Below the pieces are notes generated by a model, which did not search any database, was not told the origin of the DNA, and saw only the letters and a list, made by a program, of their open reading frames with translations. The position numbers and the translations under genes were made by a program. This document shows, piece by piece, positions 7,638-15,426 of a stretch of 40,740 nucleotides of DNA. Position 1 is the first letter of the stretch; every line of letters begins with the position of its first letter. The DNA comes from Moorella mulderi DSM 14980 (GTDB taxonomy: Bacteria; Bacillota; DSM-521; Neomoorellales; Neomoorellaceae): positions 1-40,740 of the forward strand of contig NZ_LTBC01000018.1 of the NCBI RefSeq assembly GCF_001594015.1, read 5' to 3'.

Positions 7638-7859
7638 ATGGTCGTTTCTTACCAGCAAATTGTTTTAAATAAAGCAGTTGCCCCGGAAATCGTGGCCGCC
7701 ATTACCGCTGCCATAGCAGTATATATGCCGGCAGAAACCGGCTGGCAAATCACAACCATCCGGCCCTTGAACAGGATTGCCAATCGCTGGGTCCTGGTCG
7801 GGCGGCAGGAGCTGATGCATAGTTCGCTGGCGTTAGAAAGGAGGCGGATGGCCGGTTGA
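7638..7859 (+). CDS. Small accessory subunit of the biotin-dependent carboxyltransferase
   Basis: The 73-residue product has an N-terminal helix [16 protein letters not shown] followed by [20 protein letters not shown]. This resembles the short conserved proteins found between mmdA and the biotin carrier gene in clostridial clusters, and the WxxxGRxxxM tail recalls acyl-CoA carboxylase epsilon-like subunits. No transmembrane anchor of OadG type is visible. An AGGGCAGGTG site precedes the ATG. Its stop overlaps the TTG of the biotin carrier gene (TTGA), which points to coupled translation and a shared complex. Confidence 0.65.
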   Translation: MVVSYQQIVLNKAVAPEIVAAITAAIAVYMPAETGWQITTIRPLNRIANRWVLVGRQELMHSSLALERRRMAG

Positions 7860-8236
7860 AGCGCCATTTTCAGGTCACCGTTAATGGGGAAACCTTTAGT
7901 GTAGAAGTAGAGGAGGTAGGTGGGACGGTTGAGCATTTGCGCCCGGCGGTGAAACCCCCCGCGAAGAAAGCTCCTCCCGTCCACCAGGCCGGCCTTTCCC
8001 CGCGAACCTCCTTACCCCAGGATAACCGTACAGTTACATCTCCTTTGCCGGGTACGGTAGTAGAAGTCAGGGTTAAACCAGGACAGAAGGTAACTGCCGG
8101 CCAGGTCCTGCTCATTATCGAAGCCATGAAAATGGAAAATGAAATTCAGGCTCCAGCCGGGGGAGTTGTCCAGGAGGTATTGGTCCAGGCTGGTACTAAC
8201 GTCACCAGTGGCCAGCCCCTGGTTAGACTGGGCTAA
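7856..8236 (+). CDS. Biotin carboxyl carrier protein (MmdC-type)
   Basis: This 126-residue carrier is the biotinylated arm of the carboxyltransferase. An N-terminal beta region ([20 protein letters not shown]) leads into a Pro/Ala-rich flexible linker around residues 40-60. A lipoyl/biotinyl domain follows, with the biotin site EAMKMEN near residue 88 (Lys is the attachment point), preceded by [18 protein letters not shown] and followed by [21 protein letters not shown]. The TTG start overlaps the stop of the preceding small subunit by four bases. The carrier would pass CO2 to or from the MmdA-type subunit encoded upstream. The short spacing argues for one operon. Confidence 0.92.
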   Translation: MKRHFQVTVNGETFSVEVEEVGGTVEHLRPAVKPPAKKAPPVHQAGLSPRTSLPQDNRTVTSPLPGTVVEVRVKPGQKVTAGQVLLIIEAMKMENEIQAPAGGVVQEVLVQAGTNVTSGQPLVRLG

Positions 8237-8264
8237 TCAGCCCCGCAAAAGGAAGTGCTGGGAA

Positions 8265-11045
8265 GTGCTACCCCATACTTATGTCGTCCTGGATGTGGAG
8301 ACAACCGGCCTGGATCCGGGCCGGGACCAGATCATTGAAATAGCCGCCGTCCGCCTGGAGAAAGGTCATATAACGGGCCAGTTCCACACCCTGGTCAACC
8401 CCGGCCGGCCGATACCGGCCTATATCCAGAAACTTACCGGTATTAATGACGCCATGGTCCGGGAAGCACCCTGTTTGGCAGAAATCCTGCCTGATTTGCT
8501 GGACTTTATAGGGGAAGCCATCCCGGCGGGTCATAATGGCAATTTTGACCTGGCCTTTTTAAGCCAGGCCCTGGGTTCTACTACCTGGCACCGCCCCTTG
8601 CTTGATACCTTAACCTTAAGCCGCATCCTCTATCCCTGCCTGCCTTCTTACCGGCTGGAGTTTTTAAGCCAAAAATTCGCCCTGGAAGTGACTGAACATC
8701 ACCGCGCCCTGGGAGATGTACTCACCACCGTCCAGCTGTTACATACCCTCTGGCGGGCTACCCTGGCCCTGGATAAAAAACTACTAACCGACTTGTTCAG
8801 GCTGGCTCCGGCAGGCCTGCAACCCTGGTTCCAGGCTGCCCTGGCCGCCGAATCCATCCCGGCAACCCCGGCAGAAGTAGCCGCTACCGGGCTCTTTGCC
8901 CTGGAGCAAACACCGGCACCACCGCCAGCACTCCCTGACTTTTGCCCGGACGAAATAGCGGCCCTCCTGGCTCCAGGGGGCCTGCTGGCCGGTAAACTCC
9001 CCGGTTATGAATACCGCCCCCAGCAGGCAGAGATGCTCCGGGCCGTAGCTACGGCCCTGGCCGGGAACCGGTACCTTATTGTTGAAGCCGGAACAGGTAC
9101 GGGTAAATCCCTGGCCTATCTCCTGCCGGCCATTTACTGGGCCTGCCACCAGGGCAAGAGGGTAGCCATTGCCACCCATACCATCAGCCTCCAGGAACAG
9201 CTTATGAATAAGGACCTGCCCCTGTTAAAGGATATCCTTCCTTTCACCTTCAAGGCCGCCCTGGTCAAGGGGCGCAATAACTACCTCTGCCGGCGGAAGC
9301 TCAGGGATTACCTGCATAACCCGCCACCCGGGGAAGAGGAACGCCACTTTATCCTCAGGGTACTGCGCTGGCTCAAGCTGACTACTTCCGGCGATTGGAG
9401 CGAAATGAAGCTGAAACCGGAAGAAGAAAGCTTGAAGCTCGCCCTGGCCGCCGAAAAGGACACCTGTGCCGGTAACAGCTGTCCCTTTAATGACAGCTGT
9501 TTCGTCAATGCTGCCCGGCGGGAGGCTGAGGCGGCCAGTATCCTGGTCTTAAACCATTCCCTGCTTTTAAGTGATGTCCGCTTAAACAACCAGGTCCTGC
9601 CCGAGTATCCCTATCTCATTATTGATGAAGCCCATCACCTGGAAGAAGCGGCCACCGAACACCTGGGCACCTCGGTCAGGCAGGCCAGTTGTGACTTTTT
9701 CCTCCACCGCCTGGGAGGGAAAGGTAGTACCTTTAGCTTTTTAGGCCGGGCCTGGAACCTCGCCCGCCGTTTAACCGGGGAAGGAAACGCCGAACTGCTA
9801 CCTTTGTTAGAAGATCTGGAGGGAACAGTTGCCAGGATGCACCAGGAATGGCAGGCCTTCTGGGATGGCCTGGCTCAATTAAGTGAGGCTGCCCTGTGGG
9901 AACAGGGTAACTCCACTTTACGTTTCACGGCCCGCTTGAAGGAAACGCCGGCCTGGGACAGCCTGCTAACCATCTTTGGCCGCCTGGAGGAAACCCTGAA
10001 CGGCCTGGCCAGTCGCTTGGTACGCCTGGCGGAACTGCTTTTCGCTGCCGGTGCTGAAGAAATGGCCGCTGATGCCACCAATTTGGGTAACATCTTTGCC
10101 CAGTACAGCCATGACCTGGGGGAAATTCTCGAGGCCGACCCGGAAGCATACGTTAGCTGGCTGGAAAAAAACAATGCCGGCCAGTATACCTTACGTTTAG
10201 CCCCCCTGGAAGTTGGACCCCTGCTGGCAGAACTGCTCTTTGCCCGAAAAGAAGCCGTAATTTTAACCTCGGCCACCATAACTGTTGATAATACCTTTGA
10301 TTTTTACCAGCAACAGGTGGGATTAACGGCGTTACCTCCCGGACAAATAGCTACCTGCCAGGTGGCATCGCCCTTTGACTACCGTTCCCAGGCCCTGGTG
10401 TGTACCGTCAGGGGGCTCCCCAACCCCGGCCAGCTTAATGACAGTGCTTACGCCGCAGCTATTGCGCCGGTGATAACGCAGATTTTGCCTGCCGTGGGCG
10501 GCCGCACCCTGATCCTCTGTACCTCCCACCGTTTCTTGCGCGATATGTACCACATCTTGAGCACTATGCTGGCTGGCAGTGATTATAGCGTCCTGGCCCA
10601 GGGGATTGACGGCGGTCGTTCCCAGCTCCTGGAGGAATTCCGGCAAATACCGCGGTCTGTTCTCCTGGGGGCCAACAGTTACTGGGAAGGCATCGACCTG
10701 CCCGGGGATCTCCTGCGCTGTGTCATTATTCCCCGCCTGCCTTTCCCGTCTCCCGGCATCCCAACCCTGGCCGCCCGCACGGAACACCTGGCTGCTCAAG
10801 GAGGAAATCCCTTTACCACTTTAAGCCTGCCCCAGGCTGTTATCCGTTTCCGCCAGGGGTTTGGTCGCCTGATCCGGAGCGCTGCCGATCGCGGCGCCCT
10901 GGTAATCCTCGACCAGCGCCTCCTCTCCCAGCGTTACGGCCGCCATTTCCTCCAATCCCTGCCGCCGGTTACCACAGCCGAAGTGACCCCGGCCGAACTC
11001 CCTGAAAGGCTCGCAAGCTGGTTTAACCCGCCTGCCACCAGGTAA
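8265..11045 (+). CDS. dinG: DinG-family ATP-dependent helicase with N-terminal DEDD exonuclease domain
   Basis: The frame is open further upstream, but GTG 8265 is preferred: it lies 9 bases after AAAAGGAAG, and an earlier start would overlap the biotin carrier gene. The roughly 926-residue protein begins with an epsilon-type exonuclease (VVLDVETTGLDP, then HNGNFDLAF and a late HRALGD), i.e. DEDDh residues. It continues as an XPD/DinG superfamily-2 helicase with Walker A EAGTGTGKS near 273, DEAH box IIDEAHHLEE near 451, and motif VI RFRQGFGRLIRS near the end. Between motifs I and II are four cysteines, YLCRR then CAGNSCPFNDSC. The C-x4-C-x5-C spacing is that of the E. coli DinG iron-sulfur cluster. 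A role in resolving R-loops or DNA repair is known for the family. Confidence 0.9.
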   Translation: MLPHTYVVLDVETTGLDPGRDQIIEIAAVRLEKGHITGQFHTLVNPGRPIPAYIQKLTGINDAMVREAPCLAEILPDLLDFIGEAIPAGHNGNFDLAFLSQALGSTTWHRPLLDTLTLSRILYPCLPSYRLEFLSQKFALEVTEHHRALGDVLTTVQLLHTLWRATLALDKKLLTDLFRLAPAGLQPWFQAALAAESIPATPAEVAATGLFALEQTPAPPPALPDFCPDEIAALLAPGGLLAGKLPGYEYRPQQAEMLRAVATALAGNRYLIVEAGTGTGKSLAYLLPAIYWACHQGKRVAIATHTISLQEQLMNKDLPLLKDILPFTFKAALVKGRNNYLCRRKLRDYLHNPPPGEEERHFILRVLRWLKLTTSGDWSEMKLKPEEESLKLALAAEKDTCAGNSCPFNDSCFVNAARREAEAASILVLNHSLLLSDVRLNNQVLPEYPYLIIDEAHHLEEAATEHLGTSVRQASCDFFLHRLGGKGSTFSFLGRAWNLARRLTGEGNAELLPLLEDLEGTVARMHQEWQAFWDGLAQLSEAALWEQGNSTLRFTARLKETPAWDSLLTIFGRLEETLNGLASRLVRLAELLFAAGAEEMAADATNLGNIFAQYSHDLGEILEADPEAYVSWLEKNNAGQYTLRLAPLEVGPLLAELLFARKEAVILTSATITVDNTFDFYQQQVGLTALPPGQIATCQVASPFDYRSQALVCTVRGLPNPGQLNDSAYAAAIAPVITQILPAVGGRTLILCTSHRFLRDMYHILSTMLAGSDYSVLAQGIDGGRSQLLEEFRQIPRSVLLGANSYWEGIDLPGDLLRCVIIPRLPFPSPGIPTLAARTEHLAAQGGNPFTTLSLPQAVIRFRQGFGRLIRSAADRGALVILDQRLLSQRYGRHFLQSLPPVTTAEVTPAELPERLASWFNPPATR

Positions 11046-11052
11046 CATGCAC

Positions 11053-11080
11053 TTTTTGGTCGTGGCTTTAATACTATAAT
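11053..11080 (+). promoter_or_regulatory. Possible promoter for the SpoVM-like gene
   Basis: TATAAT at 11075-11080 is a perfect -10 box. TTTTTG at 11053-11058 is a weak -35 at a 16-bp spacing. It lies just after dinG and 33 bases before the small ORF. B. subtilis spoVM is known to use sigma-E, and I do not see a good sigma-E match here, so the assignment is tentative. Confidence 0.3.
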
Positions 11081-11112
11081 TAAGGAGGCAAGACCAGAGT
11101 GAGGTGAATAGC

Positions 11113-11184
11113 ATGCGGGTTTACTTTATTCCCCTGCCGTCCTTCTTGAAACGCCTGTTAAAAAAAATTTTGCACCAGGAATGA
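11113..11184 (+). CDS. spoVM: SpoVM-like stage V sporulation micro-protein, 23 residues
   Basis: The frame MRVYFIPLPSFLKRLLKKIL, then HQE and stop, follows GAGGTG at 6-base spacing. SpoVM is an amphipathic peptide of about 26 residues that marks the convex forespore membrane and directs SpoIVA and coat assembly. The pattern fits: basic residue 2, aromatic residue 4, Pro9 in a LPxFL segment, then an amphipathic basic helix. Pro9 and the following helix are what is known to matter in B. subtilis SpoVM. The gene is isolated between dinG and a membrane-protein gene. The identity is inferred from pattern and length only, since so short a protein gives little statistical weight. Confidence 0.6.
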   Translation: MRVYFIPLPSFLKRLLKKILHQE

Positions 11185-11260
11185 GGGGGTAACCTCTCTT
11201 CTTTTTTAGCATAAAAGGCCGGTCCCACCATTACAATTAACCATGGGGGTGGGATTGAGA

Positions 11261-11728
11261 ATGCGGCCTTGTAAATATTTCGCCTGGGGTTTAATTCTGG
11301 GAATAGGGCTGACCTGGGGGTGGTTTTCCTTTAGCGAAAAAAACAAAGCAGAGCCTGCCCTGCCGGCCCTGGCTCCGGCCAGTCAACAGCAAGCACCCTT
11401 TGCTGTTATTTATAACTTTTACCAGGCCCTAGCCACAGGAAGGGAGGACCAGCTTTCCTTACTGGTTACCCCGGAATTGCTAATAACCCTGCAAAAAAAT
11501 CAATTTCTACAAAAGTGGCAGCAACGCCGCCAGCAGGATCCTTCCCTGCGGTTCGTTTTTTTCCTGATCAAAGAACAGGAGGTTGATCTTAAAACCGGGA
11601 CTGCCCGGGCCCGGGGAAATGCCGAGTGGGTATCAGCCCGGCAGGGTACCCTTTCCGTTCCCCAGACAATTATTATTTTAAACGACCAAGGTAAATGGAA
11701 AATAAAAGATATCAAAGAGCAGGGATAA
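11261..11728 (+). CDS. Membrane-anchored hypothetical protein, 155 residues
   Basis: I prefer ATG 11261, which follows GGGGGTGGGAT, to the ATG at 11243, which has no ribosome-binding site. The product starts MRPCKYF and has one N-terminal transmembrane segment (FAWGLILGIGLTWGWF), which could also be an uncleaved signal. An Ala/Pro-rich linker follows, then a domain of about 110 residues beginning VIYNFYQALATGREDQLSLL and ending TIIILNDQGKWKIKDI. That ending, a strand with GKWKI, resembles the NTF2-like/DUF4878 type of extracytoplasmic domain. The function is unknown. The next small membrane-protein gene starts 2 bases after its stop, so they are probably co-translated. Confidence 0.65.
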   Translation: MRPCKYFAWGLILGIGLTWGWFSFSEKNKAEPALPALAPASQQQAPFAVIYNFYQALATGREDQLSLLVTPELLITLQKNQFLQKWQQRRQQDPSLRFVFFLIKEQEVDLKTGTARARGNAEWVSARQGTLSVPQTIIILNDQGKWKIKDIKEQG

Positions 11729-11730
11729 AA

Positions 11731-11877
11731 ATGAGCATTAAAGAATCCAAAGAAAAACAGGCCCGGTGGCCTGGCAGTTTTACTCCCCGTGGGGGCCTGC
11801 GTTTTCGCCTGATCTTTGGCCTTTTCCTCCTGGCAGGAGGGTTCCTCTGCTGGTTACTGGTAGCTTTAAGGCATTAA
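11731..11877 (+). CDS. Small single-pass membrane protein, 48 residues
   Basis: ATG 11731 follows GAGCAGGGA and lies 2 bases after the stop of the previous gene. An upstream in-frame ATG at 11695 would lie inside that gene. The sequence begins MSIKESKEKQARWPGSF and ends with one strong transmembrane helix (LIFGLFLLAGGFLCWLLVAL). Basic residues before the helix suggest the N-terminus is cytoplasmic. No family is recognised. Its neighbour is also membrane-anchored, so the two may act together. The opposing gene ends one base downstream. Confidence 0.6.
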   Translation: MSIKESKEKQARWPGSFTPRGGLRFRLIFGLFLLAGGFLCWLLVALRH

Positions 11878-11878
11878 A

Positions 11879-12238
11879 TTAACGGCCGGTCATACCGGCC
11901 ACCCCGCCCATGGCCCCGGCCAGGAGACAGAGCCCCATCTTCTGGCCGGTAGCTCCCAGGGCCAGGGGCCCGCCGCTCCAGCCCATGGCCAGGGTGACTG
12001 CGAAAAAGAGCAGGCCTACAGTTAAGCCCTGGACAAGTCCCCTGGCCGTGGCTATCCTTGCCGCCTGCAGGCCCCCCAAAAAGACGGCCAGGGCCACGAT
12101 AATACTGGCCAGCAGGGGTAGCAGGCCCTCGGAAAGGGGGGTAAAATACAGCAGTAACCCCAGCAAGGTGGCCATACCCAGGCCGGCCAACATGGCATAA
12201 AGTAACCCTATCAAAACAGCCCGCAGCAAAATTTCCAC
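11879..12238 (-). CDS. TIGR04086 family (YrzE-like) membrane protein
   Basis: The 119-residue product consists almost wholly of four hydrophobic helices: VLIGLLYAMLAGLGMATLLG, LLPLLASIIVALAVFLGG, a Gly-rich RGLVQGLTVGLLFFAVTLAM, and a C-terminal LCLLAGAMGGVAGM. This layout, with GGLQAAR following helix two and GxxQGLxxGLL in helix three, is that of the TIGR04086/YrzE family, often found near sporulation or septum genes in Firmicutes. No activity is known. The start is GTG at 12238, eight bases after a GAGG. It converges with the small membrane-protein gene, ending one base from it. Confidence 0.75.
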   Translation of the reverse strand: MEILLRAVLIGLLYAMLAGLGMATLLGLLLYFTPLSEGLLPLLASIIVALAVFLGGLQAARIATARGLVQGLTVGLLFFAVTLAMGWSGGPLALGATGQKMGLCLLAGAMGGVAGMTGR

Positions 12239-12288
12239 CCCCGAACCTCATTCTTGTCTCACCTAAACCCTATGCCGGCCCGCTAGAG

Positions 12289-12330
12289 AAAATACCTGCT
12301 TCTTTATAAACCCGGCAGGTATTTTTAAAT
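12289..12330. terminator. Terminator-like hairpin between the YrzE-like gene and the activase operon
   Basis: AAAATACCTGC (12289-12299) pairs perfectly with GCAGGTATTTT (12315-12325) across a 15-base loop; one more T follows on the plus strand. It lies about 50 bases upstream of the operon starting at 12377. It could end upstream read-through or act as a leader element for that operon; the sequence does not decide. Confidence 0.45.
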
Positions 12331-12376
12331 GGACGTCGAAATCTAGGAAGGACAGTTCAGCAGGAGGAAGAAATCT

Positions 12377-13363
12377 TTGGCGTTACATATTGGCTTCCCG
12401 AGGGCCTTGATTTATTACACCCATTTTCCCTTCTGGCAGGCCTATTTTAACCGTTTGGGAATCGAAATTGTCACGTCACCCCTGACTACCAAGGCTATCC
12501 TGGATGACGGCGCCCGCGAAGCAGTCGCCGATGCCTGTATTCCTATTAAGCTCTACCACGGTCATGTCCTGACCCTTAAAGATAAAGTTGATGCCATCTT
12601 TATCCCGCGTATGGTAAGAACAAATAAGCGCGCCACTTTTTGTCCCAAATTTTTGGGTTTACCGGATATGGTGCGGGCTACCCTGGCCCACCTGCCCCCC
12701 ATCATCGATCTCCAGGTCGATGCGGGCCGGGGTTTATGGGGTTTATGGCCGACCTGCCGGGGCCTGGCCGAACTGCTGGGCTGTAGCCTGTGGCGGGCCT
12801 GGTCTGCCTACCGGGAAGGAAGGCACCACCAGCATGCCTACCAGAAATTGCTCCTGGCAGGTTACCTGCCCCTCCAGGCCATGGCCAAACTACGGGGCGA
12901 GGCAGTAGAAGCTCCAGCCAGGGAACCAGGAGCCCTGAAGCTGGCCGTCCTGGGCTATCCCTACCAGGTTTATGATCAATATATTAGCCTGGATATCATT
13001 GGCAAGTTAAAAAAGATGGGCGTTAATGTCTGGACCATGGAAATGGTCCACCCGGCCCGGCTTTACCGGTTAAGCAGCCGCCTTCCCAAGCGCCTTTTCT
13101 GGCATTTTTCCAACCTGGTGCTGGGAGCCACCTATCATTATCTCCAGCAGGGAAATATAGACGGCATCATTCATGTCACTGCCTTCGGTTGTGGCCCCGA
13201 TGCCATGGTGGATAAGATTATGGAACTGGACATCCGTAAGTTAAGCCGGGGGCAATTACCCTTTATGTCGGTGAGCATCGATGAGCAAACGGGTGATGCC
13301 GGCATAACCACCCGCCTGGAAGCCTTCGTCGATATGCTGCACCAGAGGAGGGGTAACAGGTGA
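12377..13363 (+). CDS. Acyl-CoA dehydratase activase-related protein (DUF2229-type), first
   Basis: The 328-residue protein belongs to the DUF2229 / CoA-activase-associated group, homologous to the iron-sulfur subunits of 2-hydroxyacyl-CoA dehydratases. Visible are GFPRALIYYTHFPFW at the start, the cysteine segment ADACIPIKLYHGH (about residue 50), FIPRMVRTNK, a second-half GYPYQVYDQYISLDII and the C-terminal TAFGCGPDAMVDKI with SIDEQTGDAGITTRLEAF. These cysteines are the likely cluster ligands. The start is TTG, preceded by AGGAGGAAG. Its stop overlaps the next start (GTGA). In many Firmicutes these modules and the activase are fused in one very large protein; here they are separate. Confidence 0.82.
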   Translation: MALHIGFPRALIYYTHFPFWQAYFNRLGIEIVTSPLTTKAILDDGAREAVADACIPIKLYHGHVLTLKDKVDAIFIPRMVRTNKRATFCPKFLGLPDMVRATLAHLPPIIDLQVDAGRGLWGLWPTCRGLAELLGCSLWRAWSAYREGRHHQHAYQKLLLAGYLPLQAMAKLRGEAVEAPAREPGALKLAVLGYPYQVYDQYISLDIIGKLKKMGVNVWTMEMVHPARLYRLSSRLPKRLFWHFSNLVLGATYHYLQQGNIDGIIHVTAFGCGPDAMVDKIMELDIRKLSRGQLPFMSVSIDEQTGDAGITTRLEAFVDMLHQRRGNR

Positions 13364-14472
13364 AAAAGGTTTCCTTTGCCCATATGGGGTATTCCTACCT
13401 GGGTTTCAAACAGCTGGTAGAAGATATGGGCTTCGAAGCCGTCGTCCCGCCCAGCCCCAGCCCCGCCACCCTGGACCGGGGCGTTACGTATGCCCCGGAA
13501 TATGCCTGTATCCCCTTTAAAATGGTCCTGGGTACCTACCTGGAAGTCCTGGAACGGGGGGCGGAGATGATTATTACCTCCGGGGGGGTGGGACCATGCC
13601 GGGCTGGCCTGTACGGCATGATGCATGAAAGGATTTTACGCAACCTGGGATTTAACTTTGAAATCTTTATTTTTGACCCTCCCCTGACGGGGCTCTGGCC
13701 CTTCTTTATTAAATTAAGGCGCATACTCAAGGCAGCCGGCCTTTCCTGGCTGGCCTTTGTTGATGTCGTCCGCCGCGCCTGGGCCAAGTTAAAGCTCCTG
13801 GATGAACTGGAACAGCTAGCTACCAGCATCCGCCCCTATGAATTAAAACGCGGGGAAACTACCCGTACCTTCCATAGCTGTCTTAAAATCGTCGACCAGG
13901 CCCGCACCCTGCAAGAATTAGCTGCCGCCCGGGAAGAATGCCGGCAGCTTTTACAAAATATTCCCCGGGATACCGGCCGCCGCCCCCTCAAGGTGGGTAT
14001 TGTGGGGGAAATTTACGTCCTGCTGGAGCCTTTTATGAACCTGGAAATAGAAAAAACCCTGGGGGAGATGGGGGTCGTTACTCACCGTTCTATTTACCTG
14101 ACCCAGTACACGGCCACCGACGTTCTGGCCCGCGGTGCCCAGGACGTACGCCAGCTGGCCCACCCTTATCTAAATCAATTTGTCGGCGGCCATGGCCAGA
14201 ATAGCGTCGGCGAAACCATCCTTTACGCCCGGAATGGTTTTGACGGTGTCATCCAGCTGTCTCCCTTTACCTGTATTCCTGAAATAGTAGCCAAAAGTAT
14301 TTTGCCGCGAGTTAGCCGGGACTTGGGCATCCCCATTTTAAGCCTGACCATTGACGAACAGACCGGCCGGGCCGGGGTAGAAACCAGGCTGGAAGCCTTT
14401 GTCGATCTTTTGCGCCAGCGGCGCGAGCAAATGGAGGCCAGGAGTAATGCAGCCCTGTTACCTGGGTATTGA
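13360..14472 (+). CDS. Acyl-CoA dehydratase activase-related protein, second
   Basis: This 370-residue paralogue of the preceding gene starts at GTG 13360, inside the previous stop (GTGA). It shows MKKVSFAHMGYSYLGFKQLV, a cysteine segment APEYACIPFKMVLGTYLE, then TSGGVGPCRAGLYG, a central helical insert, KVGIVGEIYVLLEPFMNLEI, and the C-terminal LSPFTCIPEIVAKSIL followed by SLTIDEQTGRAGVETRLEAF. The repeated IDEQTGxAGxxTRLEAFVD ending is shared with the upstream protein and marks a duplication. It probably binds an iron-sulfur cluster and pairs with its paralogue. The substrate is not known and no classical dehydratase alpha/beta pair is in the window. Its 3' end overlaps the activase gene by 26 bases. 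Confidence 0.82.
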   Translation: MKKVSFAHMGYSYLGFKQLVEDMGFEAVVPPSPSPATLDRGVTYAPEYACIPFKMVLGTYLEVLERGAEMIITSGGVGPCRAGLYGMMHERILRNLGFNFEIFIFDPPLTGLWPFFIKLRRILKAAGLSWLAFVDVVRRAWAKLKLLDELEQLATSIRPYELKRGETTRTFHSCLKIVDQARTLQELAAAREECRQLLQNIPRDTGRRPLKVGIVGEIYVLLEPFMNLEIEKTLGEMGVVTHRSIYLTQYTATDVLARGAQDVRQLAHPYLNQFVGGHGQNSVGETILYARNGFDGVIQLSPFTCIPEIVAKSILPRVSRDLGIPILSLTIDEQTGRAGVETRLEAFVDLLRQRREQMEARSNAALLPGY

Positions 14473-15409
14473 TGTCGGTTCCGTCAGTACCAACGTTGTT
14501 GTCATTACCGCTGCAGGAGAAGTATTAAGCAGCCTGTACATACGTACCCACGGCCAGCCCATCCAGGCCGTGAAAGAGGGCCTCCGCCGGGTGAAGGCCA
14601 CCCTGCCAGGAGACGTGATCATCGCCGGGGCCGGTACCACCGGCAGCGGCCGCTATCTTGCCGGGGCCATTATCGGCGCTGATATTGTTAAAAATGAGAT
14701 CACAGCCCATGCCGTGGCCGCCCGCCTGGAAGTGCCGGAGGTCCAGACCATCCTGGAAATCGGTGGCCAGGACTCCAAGATTATCATTCTCCGCCAGGGG
14801 GTAGTTATCGATTTTGCCATGAACACCGTCTGTGCCGCCGGGACGGGTTCTTTCCTGGATCAACAGGCCGCCCGTTTAGGGATTCCTATTGAAAACTTCG
14901 GCGAACTTGCTTTAAAGGCCCGGCATCCCGTACGCATTGCCGGCCGCTGCACCGTGTTTGCCGAATCCGATATGATTCATAAACAGCAAATGGGGCACAA
15001 TATAGAAGATATTATCGGCGGCCTCTGTGAGGCCCTGGTCCGTAACTACTTAAATAACGTCGCCAAGGGCAAAGAGATACTCGCCCCCATCGTCTTCCAG
15101 GGGGGAGTGGCGGCCAACGCCGGTATCCGGGCCGCCTTCAGTAAAGCCTTGCAACAGGAAATTATCGTGCCCCGCCACTTTGCCGTTATGGGGGCCCTGG
15201 GCGCCGCCCTCCTAGCTCGAGATTATGTCAACAATAACCGGGAGACTAAATTTAAAGGTTTCGAAGTAGCCGAAGAAGAATTTCGGGCCCGCAGTTTTAC
15301 CTGCCAGGGGTGTTCAAACCTGTGTGAAATTGTTAATATAGAAGAAGAAGGTAGTATAATTGCCCGCTGGGGCAGCCGCTGTGGCAAATGGGATACCCTT
15401 GGTGAATAG
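14447..15409 (+). CDS. Acyl-CoA dehydratase activase (BadF/BadG/BcrA/BcrD ATPase, HgdC-like)
   Basis: ATG 14447 is chosen for its AGGCCAGGAG site and because the next residues (MQPCYLGIDVGSVSTNVV) are the family N-terminus; the frame is open further upstream inside the previous gene. The roughly 320-residue ASKHA-fold ATPase has phosphate-1 GIDVGSVSTN, the GAGTTGSGR loop, EIGGQDSK, and NTVCAAGTGSFLDQQA near residue 130 whose Cys is a ligand of the bridging [4Fe-4S] cluster. A later RCTVFAESDM and FQGGVAANAGI follow. Activases hydrolyse ATP to push one electron into a dehydratase-type partner; here the two upstream DUF2229-type proteins are the obvious partners. A C-terminal CQGCSNLC...CGKW extension adds further cysteines. 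Confidence 0.9.
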   Translation: MQPCYLGIDVGSVSTNVVVITAAGEVLSSLYIRTHGQPIQAVKEGLRRVKATLPGDVIIAGAGTTGSGRYLAGAIIGADIVKNEITAHAVAARLEVPEVQTILEIGGQDSKIIILRQGVVIDFAMNTVCAAGTGSFLDQQAARLGIPIENFGELALKARHPVRIAGRCTVFAESDMIHKQQMGHNIEDIIGGLCEALVRNYLNNVAKGKEILAPIVFQGGVAANAGIRAAFSKALQQEIIVPRHFAVMGALGAALLARDYVNNNRETKFKGFEVAEEEFRARSFTCQGCSNLCEIVNIEEEGSIIARWGSRCGKWDTLGE

Positions 15410-15426
15410 GAAAGGAGTGGAGAGGC

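Noticed and set aside
11185-11215. Terminator after the SpoVM-like gene
   Set aside because: GAGG/CCTC followed by TCTTCTTTTTT is only a 4-bp stem; it may help ending but is too weak to list.
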